In this document: positions 1-6,558 of the stretch, in pieces
Position numbering within the stretch: the stretch's first letter is position 1
Layout of the letters: the number at the start of each line of letters is the position of its first letter
Origin: JAKGBX01 sp965366835
GTDB taxonomy: Bacteria > Pseudomonadota > Alphaproteobacteria > Rhodobacterales > Rhodobacteraceae
Direction of reading: 5' to 3'
Assembly (NCBI GenBank): GCA_965366835.1
Contig: CBDUGF010000096.1
Coordinates: 1 to 14,881, forward strand
DNA: 14,881 nucleotides
Notes under the pieces: model-generated
What the model was told of the DNA's origin: nothing
Database searches by the model: none
Seen by the model: the letters and a program-made list of their open reading frames with translations, nothing else
Program-made: the position numbers and the translations under genes

Positions 1-2
1 AG

Positions 3-49
3 GTGCGCTTGATGCGCGCAGTTTCAACTTAAGTGCGCTTGATGCGCAC
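3..49 (-). repeat. Tandem direct repeat forming two small hairpins at the 3' end of the P450 gene
   Basis: The 15-mer gtgcgcttgatgcgc occurs at 3-17 and again at 33-47, 30 bp apart. Each copy is itself an inverted repeat. The copy at 33-49 pairs gtgcgc with gcgcac around a 5-nt loop, and the copy at 3-19 pairs gtgcgc with gcgcgc with one wobble. The inner copy encodes the last residues of the P450 and the outer copy lies just after its TAA stop (29-31). The pair could act as a weak terminator or 3'-end stabiliser, or it could be a small tandem duplication of the gene tail. There is no U-run. Confidence 0.5.
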
Positions 50-1288
50 GGGCAGCTTCTTGATCCCGCCGACGAAATTGGAGCGCAGGAATTCGTGCTC
101 GCCGTCAGCTTCTATGGATTTGAGCCGTTTGGCCAGTTCCTGAAACAACACCCGCACCTCGAGCCGCGCCAGCCACATGCCGAGGCAGACATGCGGGCCG
201 CCCTGGCCGAACGACATGTGCTTGTTGGGGCTGCGGAACAGATCGACGCGGAACGGATCCTCGATCGCCGCCTCGTCGCGGTTGGCCGAAATCCACCAGT
301 AGAGCACCTTGTCGCCCTCGCGGATCTTCTTGCCGTGCATCTCATGATCCTGCAGCGCGGTGCGGCGGAAATAGAGCGCCGGGGTGGCCCAGCGGATGAT
401 CTCGTCGGGGGCGGTCTCCCAGATGGCGCCGTCATCCTTCATCTGGTCGAGCAATTCGGGCTGGTGGCACATCGCCTGCAAGCCCGCGGCGATGGAATAG
501 CGCGTGGTATCGTTGCCCGCGGCGACCAGCAGGCAGAAGAAATTGCGGAATTCCTCATCGCTGATGACCGAGCCGTCCTTGGCCGGCTGGCGGATCAGGT
601 GCAGCACGCCGGAGGTATCGCCGGCGGCATCCTTTCGGGCCATCAGATCCTTGGCATAGGTATAGAGTTCGGCCCCGGCGGGGGAGTTGAACGGCATCAT
701 GCGAAACTCGTCGGTCGTCATCTTGTCGAGCACATGGGTAGTGAAATCCGGATCGGTATTGGCGATCAGCGCGTCGCCCTTCTCGACCAGCCAGGGCAGG
801 TCTTCCTCGGGCAGGCCGACGATGCGCCCGAGCATGCGCATCGGCAATTGGCGGGCGATGGTCTTGGTGGCGTCGAAGCTGTCTTCGGACAGCGCCTCAT
901 CGAGGATTTCATTGCACAGGATGCGGATTTCCGTGTCGAACTGGGCGATCACCGGCTTGGAAAACGCCTTGGCCACCTTGATGCGGGTCTGCATGTGTTC
1001 GGGCGGGTCGGTCTCCTGAAAGGTGCGCCGGGCGAGATATTCCTCGTAGGACTGATCCTCCATCCGGATGCCGCGGGCCGAGGAGAACACGGCGGTGTTG
1101 CGGTTCATCTCGGTGATGTCGGCGTTGCGGGTGACCGACCAGAAGTCCTGACCTTGGGCATATTCGGTCCAGTGCAGCGGATCGTCGCGGCGCAGGCGGG
1201 CGAAGGTGTTGTGCGGCGCGCCCCTGGCGAAGGCATCGTGGCTCGAGAGATCGGCATGGCCATCGTCGGTCGGGGTCCAGACTGTCAT
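29..1288 (-). CDS. Cytochrome P450 monooxygenase
   Basis: Soluble bacterial class I P450 of 419 residues, a normal length for the family, with no membrane anchor. It would insert one oxygen atom from O2 into an organic substrate using electrons from a ferredoxin and reductase, neither of which is in the window. Visible hallmarks are DPPEH near 94-98 (C-helix region), the I-helix oxygen-activation motif AAGNDTTR at 256-263, the K-helix ExxR as E296-R299, and the heme-binding loop FGQGGPHVCLG with Cys368 as the thiolate ligand. The overall look recalls bacterial terpene, alkyl and sterol P450s (linalool 8-monooxygenase-like annotations), but the substrate cannot be read from the sequence. The ATG at 1286-1288 has AAAGG about 8 nt upstream. 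The gene is divergent from the amidotransferase and carries a promoter plus an operator-like site in the shared 86-bp gap. Confidence 0.95.
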   Translation of the reverse strand: MTVWTPTDDGHADLSSHDAFARGAPHNTFARLRRDDPLHWTEYAQGQDFWSVTRNADITEMNRNTAVFSSARGIRMEDQSYEEYLARRTFQETDPPEHMQTRIKVAKAFSKPVIAQFDTEIRILCNEILDEALSEDSFDATKTIARQLPMRMLGRIVGLPEEDLPWLVEKGDALIANTDPDFTTHVLDKMTTDEFRMMPFNSPAGAELYTYAKDLMARKDAAGDTSGVLHLIRQPAKDGSVISDEEFRNFFCLLVAAGNDTTRYSIAAGLQAMCHQPELLDQMKDDGAIWETAPDEIIRWATPALYFRRTALQDHEMHGKKIREGDKVLYWWISANRDEAAIEDPFRVDLFRSPNKHMSFGQGGPHVCLGMWLARLEVRVLFQELAKRLKSIEADGEHEFLRSNFVGGIKKLPVRIKRT

Positions 1289-1317
1289 TGGAGCGCCTTT
1301 CGCGGGAGAATCGGGTT

Positions 1318-1330
1318 GTTGATGTGTTAA
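1318..1330 (-). promoter_or_regulatory. Operator-like site at the P450 promoter (copy 1)
   Basis: The plus-strand sequence gttgatgtgttaa abuts the putative P450 -10 box and covers the expected transcription start. The same 13-mer with a single change occurs at 10864-10876, in the same position relative to the -10 of the decarboxylase operon. This placement suits a repressor site. The binding protein is not known; the GntR-family product encoded at 2097-2747 is the obvious local candidate (inference). Confidence 0.45.
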
Positions 1331-1359
1331 GTATATTGTAGATTGTGCTAAATATGCAA
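1330..1359 (-). promoter_or_regulatory. Putative sigma-70-type promoter of the P450 gene
   Basis: On the minus strand TTGCAT (1354-1359) and TATACT (1330-1335) are separated by 18 nt. The -10 matches TATAAT at 5 of 6 positions; the -35 is weaker. The stretch is strikingly AT-rich in an otherwise GC-rich window. It leads to a start near 1323 and a 5' UTR of about 35 nt before the P450 ATG. The divergent amidotransferase must be served by the same gap, but no convincing plus-strand promoter was seen. Confidence 0.45.
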
Positions 1360-1374
1360 AAGGAAAATGAGTCG

Positions 1375-2058
1375 ATGCGGATTGCGGTTCTGATGACCAA
1401 CACCGATGAGAGCGCCTTCGCCCGGCGCTGGCCGCTGGACGGGGAGAAGTTTCCCGAGATGATGCGGCTGGTGCGCCCGGACTGGGAGTTCGTGGTCTAT
1501 CCGGTGAAGGACGGGGTGTTTCCCGAGAGCCTCGAGGGGATCGACGGGGTGATGATCACCGGCTCGCCCGCGTCGGTCAATTCCGGGGCGCCCTGGGTGG
1601 CCGAGCTGGAGGCGCTGATCCGGCGGATGGTGGACGAGAGCGTGCCTGTGTTCGGTGCGTGTTTCGGGCATCAGGCGATCGCCAAGGCGCTGGGCGGCAA
1701 GGTGGAGGCCAATCCCGGCGGCTGGGTGTTCGGGCAGGTCGAGCAGCGGCTTGACGATGGCCGGGTGATGCCGATCTACGCCAGCCATTCCGAGCAGGTG
1801 AGCGTGCTGCCCGAGGGCGCGCGGGTGGTGGCGACCGGGCCGGGCTGTGATGTGGCGGGGTTCATGATCGCCGACCACGTGATGACGACGCAGTATCACC
1901 CGGAGATGGAGCCTGAATTTGTCGAAGCGTTGATCGACGAGCTGTCCGGGGAGCTGGGACCGGAGGTTACGGCGCGGGCGCGCGCCTCGCTGGGGGAAGC
2001 GCCGGACATGGCCGAAACGGCGGAGTGGATTGCGCGGTTTCTGGAGGGAAAGCAATAG
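1375..2058 (+). CDS. Stand-alone class I glutamine amidotransferase (GMP-synthase-like GATase1)
   Basis: A 227-residue single-domain class I glutamine amidotransferase. The nucleophile elbow GACFGHQ places the catalytic Cys at residue 96, and the C-terminal QYHPE supplies His175 and Glu177, completing the Cys-His-Glu triad. Members release ammonia from glutamine or, in catabolic relatives, hydrolyse gamma-glutamyl bonds. No synthetase partner is fused or adjacent, so the acceptor is unknown. The start was set at ATG 1375 because AGGAAA (1361-1366) lies 8 nt upstream; in-frame GTG 1345 and ATG 1354 have no ribosome-binding site. It is divergent from the P450 and convergent with the GntR gene, with a 38-bp gap. 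It could be a conserved hypothetical GATase, a gamma-glutamyl hydrolase or a GuaA-related paralogue. The enzyme class is secure, the role is not. Confidence 0.9.
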   Translation: MRIAVLMTNTDESAFARRWPLDGEKFPEMMRLVRPDWEFVVYPVKDGVFPESLEGIDGVMITGSPASVNSGAPWVAELEALIRRMVDESVPVFGACFGHQAIAKALGGKVEANPGGWVFGQVEQRLDDGRVMPIYASHSEQVSVLPEGARVVATGPGCDVAGFMIADHVMTTQYHPEMEPEFVEALIDELSGELGPEVTARARASLGEAPDMAETAEWIARFLEGKQ

Positions 2059-2071
2059 GTTGATGGGCGGA

Positions 2072-2091
2072 GGTGCGTGCGAGCACACACC
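2072..2091. terminator. Imperfect hairpin between convergent genes, REP-like
   Basis: ggtgcgtgc (2072-2080) and gcacacacc (2083-2091) form an inverted repeat with one internal mismatch and a very short loop. It lies in the 38-bp gap between the convergent amidotransferase and GntR genes, where a bidirectional terminator is expected. There is no T-run on either side. From memory, similar g/t-rich palindromes ending in cctacg recur between genes in roseobacter genomes; I cannot verify that here. Confidence 0.4.
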
Positions 2092-2096
2092 CTACG

Positions 2097-2747
2097 TCAA
2101 TCGAGCGCGGCGAGCAGGTCGAGCGCGGTAACGTGATCGAAGCTGACATGGCGCTCCATCGCGGCTTCGGCCTCGGCGGCGCGGCGGGCGCCGATCAGCG
2201 CAGCGATTTCGCGGTGTTCCAGCGCCGATGTGGCGATCACCCCGGCATAGTGATAGCGCGCCCGGTAATAGGCCATGAGCTTGCGGGCGTTGGTCTTGAT
2301 CATGTCGAGCAGGAACGGATTGCCGGCGGCTTCGGCGACGGTGCGGTGAAAATCGAGGTTGAGCTGGTAATAGCGGTCGGGCTCGGCGTCGCCATGGGCG
2401 GCGGCGTGGGCTTCGCAGGCGGCTGTGGCGGCTTCGAGCGCGGCGGCGTGGGTTTTCGAGAGGCGGCGCGCGGCGAGGGCGGCGGCCTGGCCTTCGAGCT
2501 TGGCATGGACCTCGAGAATGGCGAGGAATTCCTCCAGCGTGGGTTTGAACACGGTGGCACCCTTGCGCGGGCTGCGCTGGATCAGGCCGGAGGCTTCGAG
2601 CCGGATCAGCGCCTCGCGCACCGGGGTGCGCGACACGCCGTAGCGGTCGCTCAGCGCCTGTTCCTCGACCAGATCGCCGGGGGAATAGAGCCCGGAGTCG
2701 ATGCCTTCGACGATGGCTTGGATGAGGGTGTCGGTCTGGCCTGCCAT
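2097..2747 (-). CDS. GntR-family transcriptional regulator, FadR/FCD subfamily
   Basis: A 216-residue DNA-binding regulator. The N-terminal winged helix-turn-helix (about residues 5-70) contains the typical stretch VSRTPVREALIRLEASGLI at 38-56 and the wing RSPRKGATV. The C-terminal all-helical FCD ligand domain (about 75-210) shows the usual metal-site residues: His134 in LDFHRTV, His178 in EHREI and His200 in MERHV. FCD regulators generally respond to small organic acids and often control nearby catabolic genes. Neighbours suggest the P450 and possibly alkB as targets, and operator-like sites at the P450 and decarboxylase promoters are candidate binding sites (inference). The ATG at 2745-2747 lacks a good Shine-Dalgarno sequence. 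The effector is unknown. Confidence 0.92.
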   Translation of the reverse strand: MAGQTDTLIQAIVEGIDSGLYSPGDLVEEQALSDRYGVSRTPVREALIRLEASGLIQRSPRKGATVFKPTLEEFLAILEVHAKLEGQAAALAARRLSKTHAAALEAATAACEAHAAAHGDAEPDRYYQLNLDFHRTVAEAAGNPFLLDMIKTNARKLMAYYRARYHYAGVIATSALEHREIAALIGARRAAEAEAAMERHVSFDHVTALDLLAALD

Positions 2748-2764
2748 GGGGCCAGATAGCCGGG

Positions 2765-2774
2765 GTTATGTGTA
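2765..2774 (-). promoter_or_regulatory. Weak operator-like match upstream of the GntR gene
   Basis: The plus-strand gttatgtgta lies 18-27 bp before the GntR start, in an AT-rich patch (about 2765-2805) that probably holds the promoter. It shares the core atgtgt with the sites at 1318 and 10864, but matching the flanks needs single-base gaps. It would fit autoregulation, but on sequence alone the match is marginal. Confidence 0.2.
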
Positions 2775-2847
2775 TTTGTAAAGTAGTTGGGTATATTTAT
2801 GGGCAAAGTGCACTCAGCCCGGAATCGAGCCCGAAGGGCGCCGGGCC

Positions 2848-2889
2848 ATCGTCAGCCCCTCCCTCGGGCTGACGATTGGGCGAGGGAGG
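2848..2889 (-). terminator. Two overlapping, mutually exclusive inverted repeats downstream of alkB
   Basis: atcgtcagccc (2848-2858) and gggctgacgat (2866-2876) form a perfect 11-bp stem with a 7-nt loop. A second perfect 9-bp repeat, cctccctcg (2858-2866) with cgagggagg (2881-2889), shares the first stem's loop, so only one can form at a time. The element sits about 100 bp past the alkB stop on the minus strand and upstream of the GntR promoter region, so termination of the mutY-alkB transcript is the simplest role. No T-run follows. A repeated extragenic palindrome is an alternative. Nothing else recognisable was seen in the 243-bp gap 2748-2990 apart from the AT-rich promoter patch. Confidence 0.5.
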
Positions 2890-2990
2890 CGCGCCGCTTA
2901 TTCTGTGGAGTAGTTTGGCTGGGATAAAGTGCTTCTGAACTGGCGTTGGATCGTCATCCCAGGGGCTGCCAATGACCCGGCTTGCGCCTG

Positions 2991-4124
2991 TTACCGCGGC
3001 ATCGGGTTGCGCGCCTTGTTATACGCGCTCCAGTCGGTGATCTCGGGGTAATACATGCCGCGCCATTTCTTCACCCGCGGGTTCATCACCCGGCGCCACA
3101 GCGGCGGCACCATCGCCGCCATGGTCATCACCGGATAGCCGAAAGGCAGCTGCGGCGCCTGCGCCTCGGTATAGTTCTGCAGCAGGGGAAAGCGCCGGTT
3201 GGGCTTGTAATGGTGATCCGAATGGCGCTGGAGATTGATCAGCAGCCAGTTGGACGCCTTGTGCGCGGCATTCCAGCTGTGATGCGGCATGACATGCTCG
3301 TATTTGCCGTTCCCGAGATGCTTGCGGGTCAGGCCGTAATGCTCGACGTAATTCACCAGTTCGAGCTGCCAGATCGCAACGCTGGCCTGGAAGATGAACA
3401 GCAAAACACCGGCCCAGCCGCCCAAAAGGAAGGCCAGCAGCAACATCACCAGCTGCAAGCCCCAGTAGCGCCAGAACGGATTGGAGGGGTCGGTCCAGGG
3501 CAGATCCTTTTTCGCCAGTTTCTCGCGCTCGGCGCGGAAGGCGGATCTGAGCGAGCCGATCAGCACGCGCGGATAGAAGCGATAGAAGCCTTCATTGTAA
3601 CGCGCCGTGACCGGATCGCGCGGGGTGCCGACATGGCGGTGATGCACCAGGAGATGTTCGGAGCGGAAATGCGAATAGAGCACCATGGCCAGCAGGAGAT
3701 CGCCGAGCCAGCGTTCGGTATCGTTCTTCTGGTGCATCAGCTCGTGGGAATAGTTGATGCCGACCGTGCCGGTGATGACGCCGACACCGAAGAACAGGCC
3801 GATTTTTTCCAGTGTCGAGAGGTGGCCGCTATGGGCGGCATACCAGATCAGGCCAAAGAGCGTGAGGAATTGCAGCGGCACCCAGAGCGTCGTGATCGCC
3901 TTGTAGAGGGTGAGCGCCGCGTCGTCGGTGTCGAGATCGGCGTTTTCGAGATTGAGGCCGAGCACCGCATCGAGCGCCGAGAAGAGATACCATGTGACGA
4001 CCGGCAGGAGCAGCACATACCACCCGCCCATGACGGCGCCGAGCCAGGCGATCGGGATCAAGAGCAGCGACAGCCAGAACGGCAGGGCGTTTTGCGGGCG
4101 GGAAAGTTGCTCGGCGGTGATCAT
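2991..4124 (-). CDS. alkB: Alkane 1-monooxygenase, AlkB type integral-membrane non-heme diiron
   Basis: Inner-membrane diiron hydroxylase of 377 residues that oxidises the terminal carbon of medium-chain n-alkanes to 1-alkanols, using rubredoxin as electron donor. All AlkB signatures are visible: HELMH (127-131), EHLLVHHRH (156-164), NYVEHYGL (258-265) and LQRHSDHH (298-305), plus a SWN motif at 283-285. Hydrophobic segments near 16-50, 76-97, 107-123, 140-152 and 222-256 fit the usual six-helix core. The second motif reads EHLLVHH where classical AlkB has EHxxGHH; this is a mild deviation. No rubredoxin domain is fused and none is nearby. The ATG has GGAG 7 nt upstream. It lies 24 bp after the mutY stop on the same strand and is probably co-transcribed with it. 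A close AlkB homologue with another substrate is the main alternative. Confidence 0.93.
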   Translation of the reverse strand: MITAEQLSRPQNALPFWLSLLLIPIAWLGAVMGGWYVLLLPVVTWYLFSALDAVLGLNLENADLDTDDAALTLYKAITTLWVPLQFLTLFGLIWYAAHSGHLSTLEKIGLFFGVGVITGTVGINYSHELMHQKNDTERWLGDLLLAMVLYSHFRSEHLLVHHRHVGTPRDPVTARYNEGFYRFYPRVLIGSLRSAFRAEREKLAKKDLPWTDPSNPFWRYWGLQLVMLLLAFLLGGWAGVLLFIFQASVAIWQLELVNYVEHYGLTRKHLGNGKYEHVMPHHSWNAAHKASNWLLINLQRHSDHHYKPNRRFPLLQNYTEAQAPQLPFGYPVMTMAAMVPPLWRRVMNPRVKKWRGMYYPEITDWSAYNKARNPMPR

Positions 4125-4148
4125 CTGGTGGCTCCGGTGCGGGCGGTG

Positions 4149-5213
4149 TCAGTCTTGCTGCAAAGATAAGGCGTCTCGCGCCAGATCATAGACCTTTCGC
4201 ATCACCGTGGGCAGATCCGAGGGGCGAAATTCCTGCGCCGGAACGAAGGCGCCGGCCCGAGGCGCGGCGTCTTGCGGCAGGATGGCCACGCGGATGGCGA
4301 GGCGCAAATGGAAATGGGTGAAGGTATGGCGGGCCTCGGCGCCGATTTCGCGCCAGTCGGCATCGATCGGCGGCAAGTCCTGGCAGGCATCGCTCCAGCC
4401 GCCGCCGGGCCAGCCCAGCATGCCGCCGAGAAGGCCGCGACCGGGGCGGCGCTCGAGCAGCCAGGCGCCATCGGCGCGGCGCGCGACATAGGCGATGCCG
4501 GCCCGCGTCGGCTTGGGCTGTTTCGGGCTCTTGCGCGGCAGGCTGGCGGCACTGCCACGCGCGCGCGCCAAGCAATCGGGCGACCAGGGGCAAATCCCGC
4601 AGGCCGGGTTTTTCGGGGTGCAGATGGTGGCGCCGAGATCCATCACCGCCTGGGCGTAATCGCCGGGGCGCTGGCCGGGGGTGAGTTCGGCGGCCAGCGC
4701 GGTGAGTTCGGGCTTGGCGGCGGGCAGGGGGGTGTGAATGTCGAAAAGCCGCGCCATCACCCGTTCGACATTGCCATCGACCACCGTTTCCGGGCGATCG
4801 AAGGCGATGGCGGCGATGGCAGAGGCGGTATATGGGCCGATGCCGGGCAGCGTGAGCAGCGCGGCGCGATTGTCGGGGAAGGCGCCGAGATCGGCGACGG
4901 CGCGGGCGCATTTCAACAGGTTGCGGGCGCGGGCGTAATAGCCGAGCCCGGCCCATTCGCCCATCACGTCTTCGTCGCGCGCGGCGGCCAGCGCCTGAAC
5001 CGTGGGCCAGAGCGCCATGAAACGCGCGAAATAGCTTTTCACCGCCGCGACGGTGGTCTGTTGCAGCATCACCTCGGAAAGCCAGACCGCATAAGGATCG
5101 GGGCGCAGACCGTGCGCATGATCAGCCGGGCTGATCCGCCAAGGCAGCGCGCGGGCGTGGATATCATACCAGTCGAGAAGCTCTGCTGCCCTGTCAAACG
5201 CGGTGTCACGCAC
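4149..5213 (-). CDS. mutY: A/G-specific adenine DNA glycosylase MutY
   Basis: Base-excision repair enzyme of 354 residues that removes adenine mispaired with 8-oxoguanine or guanine. Visible features are the catalytic Glu47 in WLSEVMLQQT, the helix-hairpin-helix LPGIGPYTA (122-130), Asp146 in VVDGNVERV, and the 4Fe-4S ligands C198-x6-C205-x2-C208-x5-C214. The C-terminal part (about 225-350) is the NUDIX-like domain that reads 8-oxoG. The length is normal for the family. The start is GTG (5211-5213) with AGGGA 6 nt upstream. alkB follows after 24 bp; the DUF721 gene is divergent across an 80-bp gap. The mutY / DUF721 / DsbA order is, to my knowledge, common in Rhodobacterales. Confidence 0.97.
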   Translation of the reverse strand: MRDTAFDRAAELLDWYDIHARALPWRISPADHAHGLRPDPYAVWLSEVMLQQTTVAAVKSYFARFMALWPTVQALAAARDEDVMGEWAGLGYYARARNLLKCARAVADLGAFPDNRAALLTLPGIGPYTASAIAAIAFDRPETVVDGNVERVMARLFDIHTPLPAAKPELTALAAELTPGQRPGDYAQAVMDLGATICTPKNPACGICPWSPDCLARARGSAASLPRKSPKQPKPTRAGIAYVARRADGAWLLERRPGRGLLGGMLGWPGGGWSDACQDLPPIDADWREIGAEARHTFTHFHLRLAIRVAILPQDAAPRAGAFVPAQEFRPSDLPTVMRKVYDLARDALSLQQD

Positions 5214-5293
5214 GTGTTATCCCTTTTTCGCCGTTTGCCCTGTTCGCATCGCCTTCCTGCCACTAAACTGGCGCGGAACCAAGGGAGTGGTGC
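5214..5293. promoter_or_regulatory. Divergent promoter region of mutY and the DUF721 gene
   Basis: This 80-bp gap separates the two divergent starts, so both promoters must lie here or inside the opposite gene. It contains the mutY ribosome-binding site at its left end and AAGGGA (5281-5286), 7 nt before the DUF721 ATG. No well-spaced -35/-10 pair was found on either strand. Confidence 0.4.
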
Positions 5294-5872
5294 ATGACAC
5301 CGCGTGGCAGCAAGACAGGCGGAAACTCGGGCGGAAACTCGGGCGGCAATCCGGGCAGAACCCGGCGCAAGGGGTTTGCCCGCGCGGCCAGCCTGCTGAG
5401 CGGGCAGATCCGCAAGGCCGGGGAGACCCGTGGCTTTGCCGTGACCCGGCTCTTGACCCATTGGGTCGAGATCGCGGGCGAGGAGGCGGCGGCGATGTCG
5501 CGCCCGGTCGAGATTTCCTATGGAAGGGGCGGCTTTGGCGCAACGCTGACGCTGCTGACCACCGGCGCCAACGCGCCGCTGCTGGAAATGCAGAAGGAAA
5601 AGCTGCGCGAGCGGGTCAACGCGGTCTATGGCTATAACGCGATCTCGCGCGTCAGGATTACCCAGACCCATGCCACCGGCTTTGCCGAGGGGCAGGCCAG
5701 TTTTGAGCATCGCAAGGCTAAGCCCACAGAGGCCGCGCCCGATCCGGCGGTGAAACGCGCCGCCGAGGATGTGGCGGCGCCGGTGGGCGACGATGGCTTG
5801 CGCCAGGCGCTTGAAGCTTTGGGTCAAAACGTTCTATCCAGATCGAAACGCCAGAAAGGGCCTGTTGAATGA
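5294..5872 (+). CDS. DUF721 (DciA-like) protein
   Basis: A 192-residue protein with a DUF721/DciA core at about residues 35-125, recognised from the order WVEIAGEEAAAMSRP, a short beta strand, then LLTTGANAPLLEMQKEKL and INxxYGYNAISRVRI-type elements. Some DUF721 proteins (DciA) recruit or load the replicative helicase DnaB; that role for this protein is inference. The N-terminus has a Gly/Asn/Ser repeat encoded by a 12-bp tandem repeat, followed by basic residues, and the last 60 residues are low-complexity and charged. ATG 5294 has AAGGGA 7 nt upstream. The stop overlaps the next ATG (ATGA), implying translational coupling to the DsbA-like gene. Confidence 0.85.
   Translation: MTPRGSKTGGNSGGNSGGNPGRTRRKGFARAASLLSGQIRKAGETRGFAVTRLLTHWVEIAGEEAAAMSRPVEISYGRGGFGATLTLLTTGANAPLLEMQKEKLRERVNAVYGYNAISRVRITQTHATGFAEGQASFEHRKAKPTEAAPDPAVKRAAEDVAAPVGDDGLRQALEALGQNVLSRSKRQKGPVE
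5318..5353 (+). repeat. 12-bp tandem repeat, three copies, inside the DUF721 gene
   Basis: ggcggaaactcg is present at 5318-5329 and 5330-5341 exactly, and at 5342-5353 with three changes. It encodes GGNS-GGNS-GGNP near the N-terminus. Its length keeps the frame, so copy number can vary without breaking the gene. Confidence 0.85.
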
Positions 5873-6558
5873 CCATGAAACACCTCACATTGCCAGCCAT
5901 CGCGCTGATTGCCTTCGCCAGCGCGGCCGCGCTTGTTGTTGGCGCCGGGCCGGGCGCGGCGGAGAGCCACGCCGCGGCGGATTCAGCGACAGCGCCGGCA
6001 AGTGCCGCGACGATGGAGCAGGCGCCGGAGGCGGGCAGGATTGTCGAGATGGCCCTGGGGGCCGAAGATGCGCCCGTGACGGTGATCGAATATGCCTCGT
6101 TCACCTGCCCGCATTGCGCCAATTTCCACGCCAACCAGATGAAGCAGCTGAAGGCGGACTATATCGACACCGGCAAGGTGCGCTTCATTTACCGCGATGT
6201 CTATTTCGACCGGATCGGGCTCTGGGCGTCGATGCTGGCGCGCTGCGAGAGCGACCGGTTCTTCGGCGTCGCCGATCTGATCTATTCCAAGCAGGACGAA
6301 TGGCTGAACTCGCGCGATCCCGTGGTACTGGCCGACAACCTGCGCAAGCTGGGACGGGTGGCCGGGCTCGATGAAGCGCGGATCGACGCCTGCATGCAGG
6401 ATGCCGACAAGGCCAAGGCGCTGGTGGCGTGGTTCGAGACCAACAGCGAGGCCGACAAGATCGAGGCAACGCCGACGATCATCGTCGATGGGGTCAAGCT
6501 GGAAGGCAATTCCTGGTCGGCGATCAAGGACGCTCTCGACGCGAAGCTTGGCGGCTGA
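5869..6558 (+). CDS. DsbA-family thiol:disulfide oxidoreductase (exported, thioredoxin fold)
   Basis: A 229-residue exported DsbA/thioredoxin_4-type protein that would introduce or shuffle disulfides in the periplasm. An N-terminal hydrophobic signal (about 8-31) is followed by an Ala-rich linker to about residue 55. The active site is C80-P-H-C83, as in classical DsbA, and the cis-proline loop is ATPT with Pro202. Two further cysteines (C126 and C175) could form the second, structural disulfide known from alphaproteobacterial DsbA proteins (inference). The start ATG at 5869 overlaps the DUF721 stop; an alternative ATG two codons later (5875) would remove only MT. The stop abuts the start of the CoA-transferase gene. 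Confidence 0.92.
   Translation: MTMKHLTLPAIALIAFASAAALVVGAGPGAAESHAAADSATAPASAATMEQAPEAGRIVEMALGAEDAPVTVIEYASFTCPHCANFHANQMKQLKADYIDTGKVRFIYRDVYFDRIGLWASMLARCESDRFFGVADLIYSKQDEWLNSRDPVVLADNLRKLGRVAGLDEARIDACMQDADKAKALVAWFETNSEADKIEATPTIIVDGVKLEGNSWSAIKDALDAKLGG

Noticed and set aside
95..1330. 411-codon plus-strand open frame opposite the P450
   Set aside because: Antisense shadow of the P450; repetitive Gly/Ala/Val/Glu composition and no ribosome-binding site worth noting.
1345..1374. Upstream GTG (1345) and ATG (1354) starts for the amidotransferase
   Set aside because: No ribosome-binding site precedes them, while AGGAAA is well placed for ATG 1375, whose product begins with the usual first beta strand RIAVLMTN.
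2982..5297. Long plus-strand frames opposite alkB (2982-4169) and mutY (4272-5297)
   Set aside because: All alkB and mutY catalytic motifs are on the minus strand; the plus frames are low-complexity shadows.
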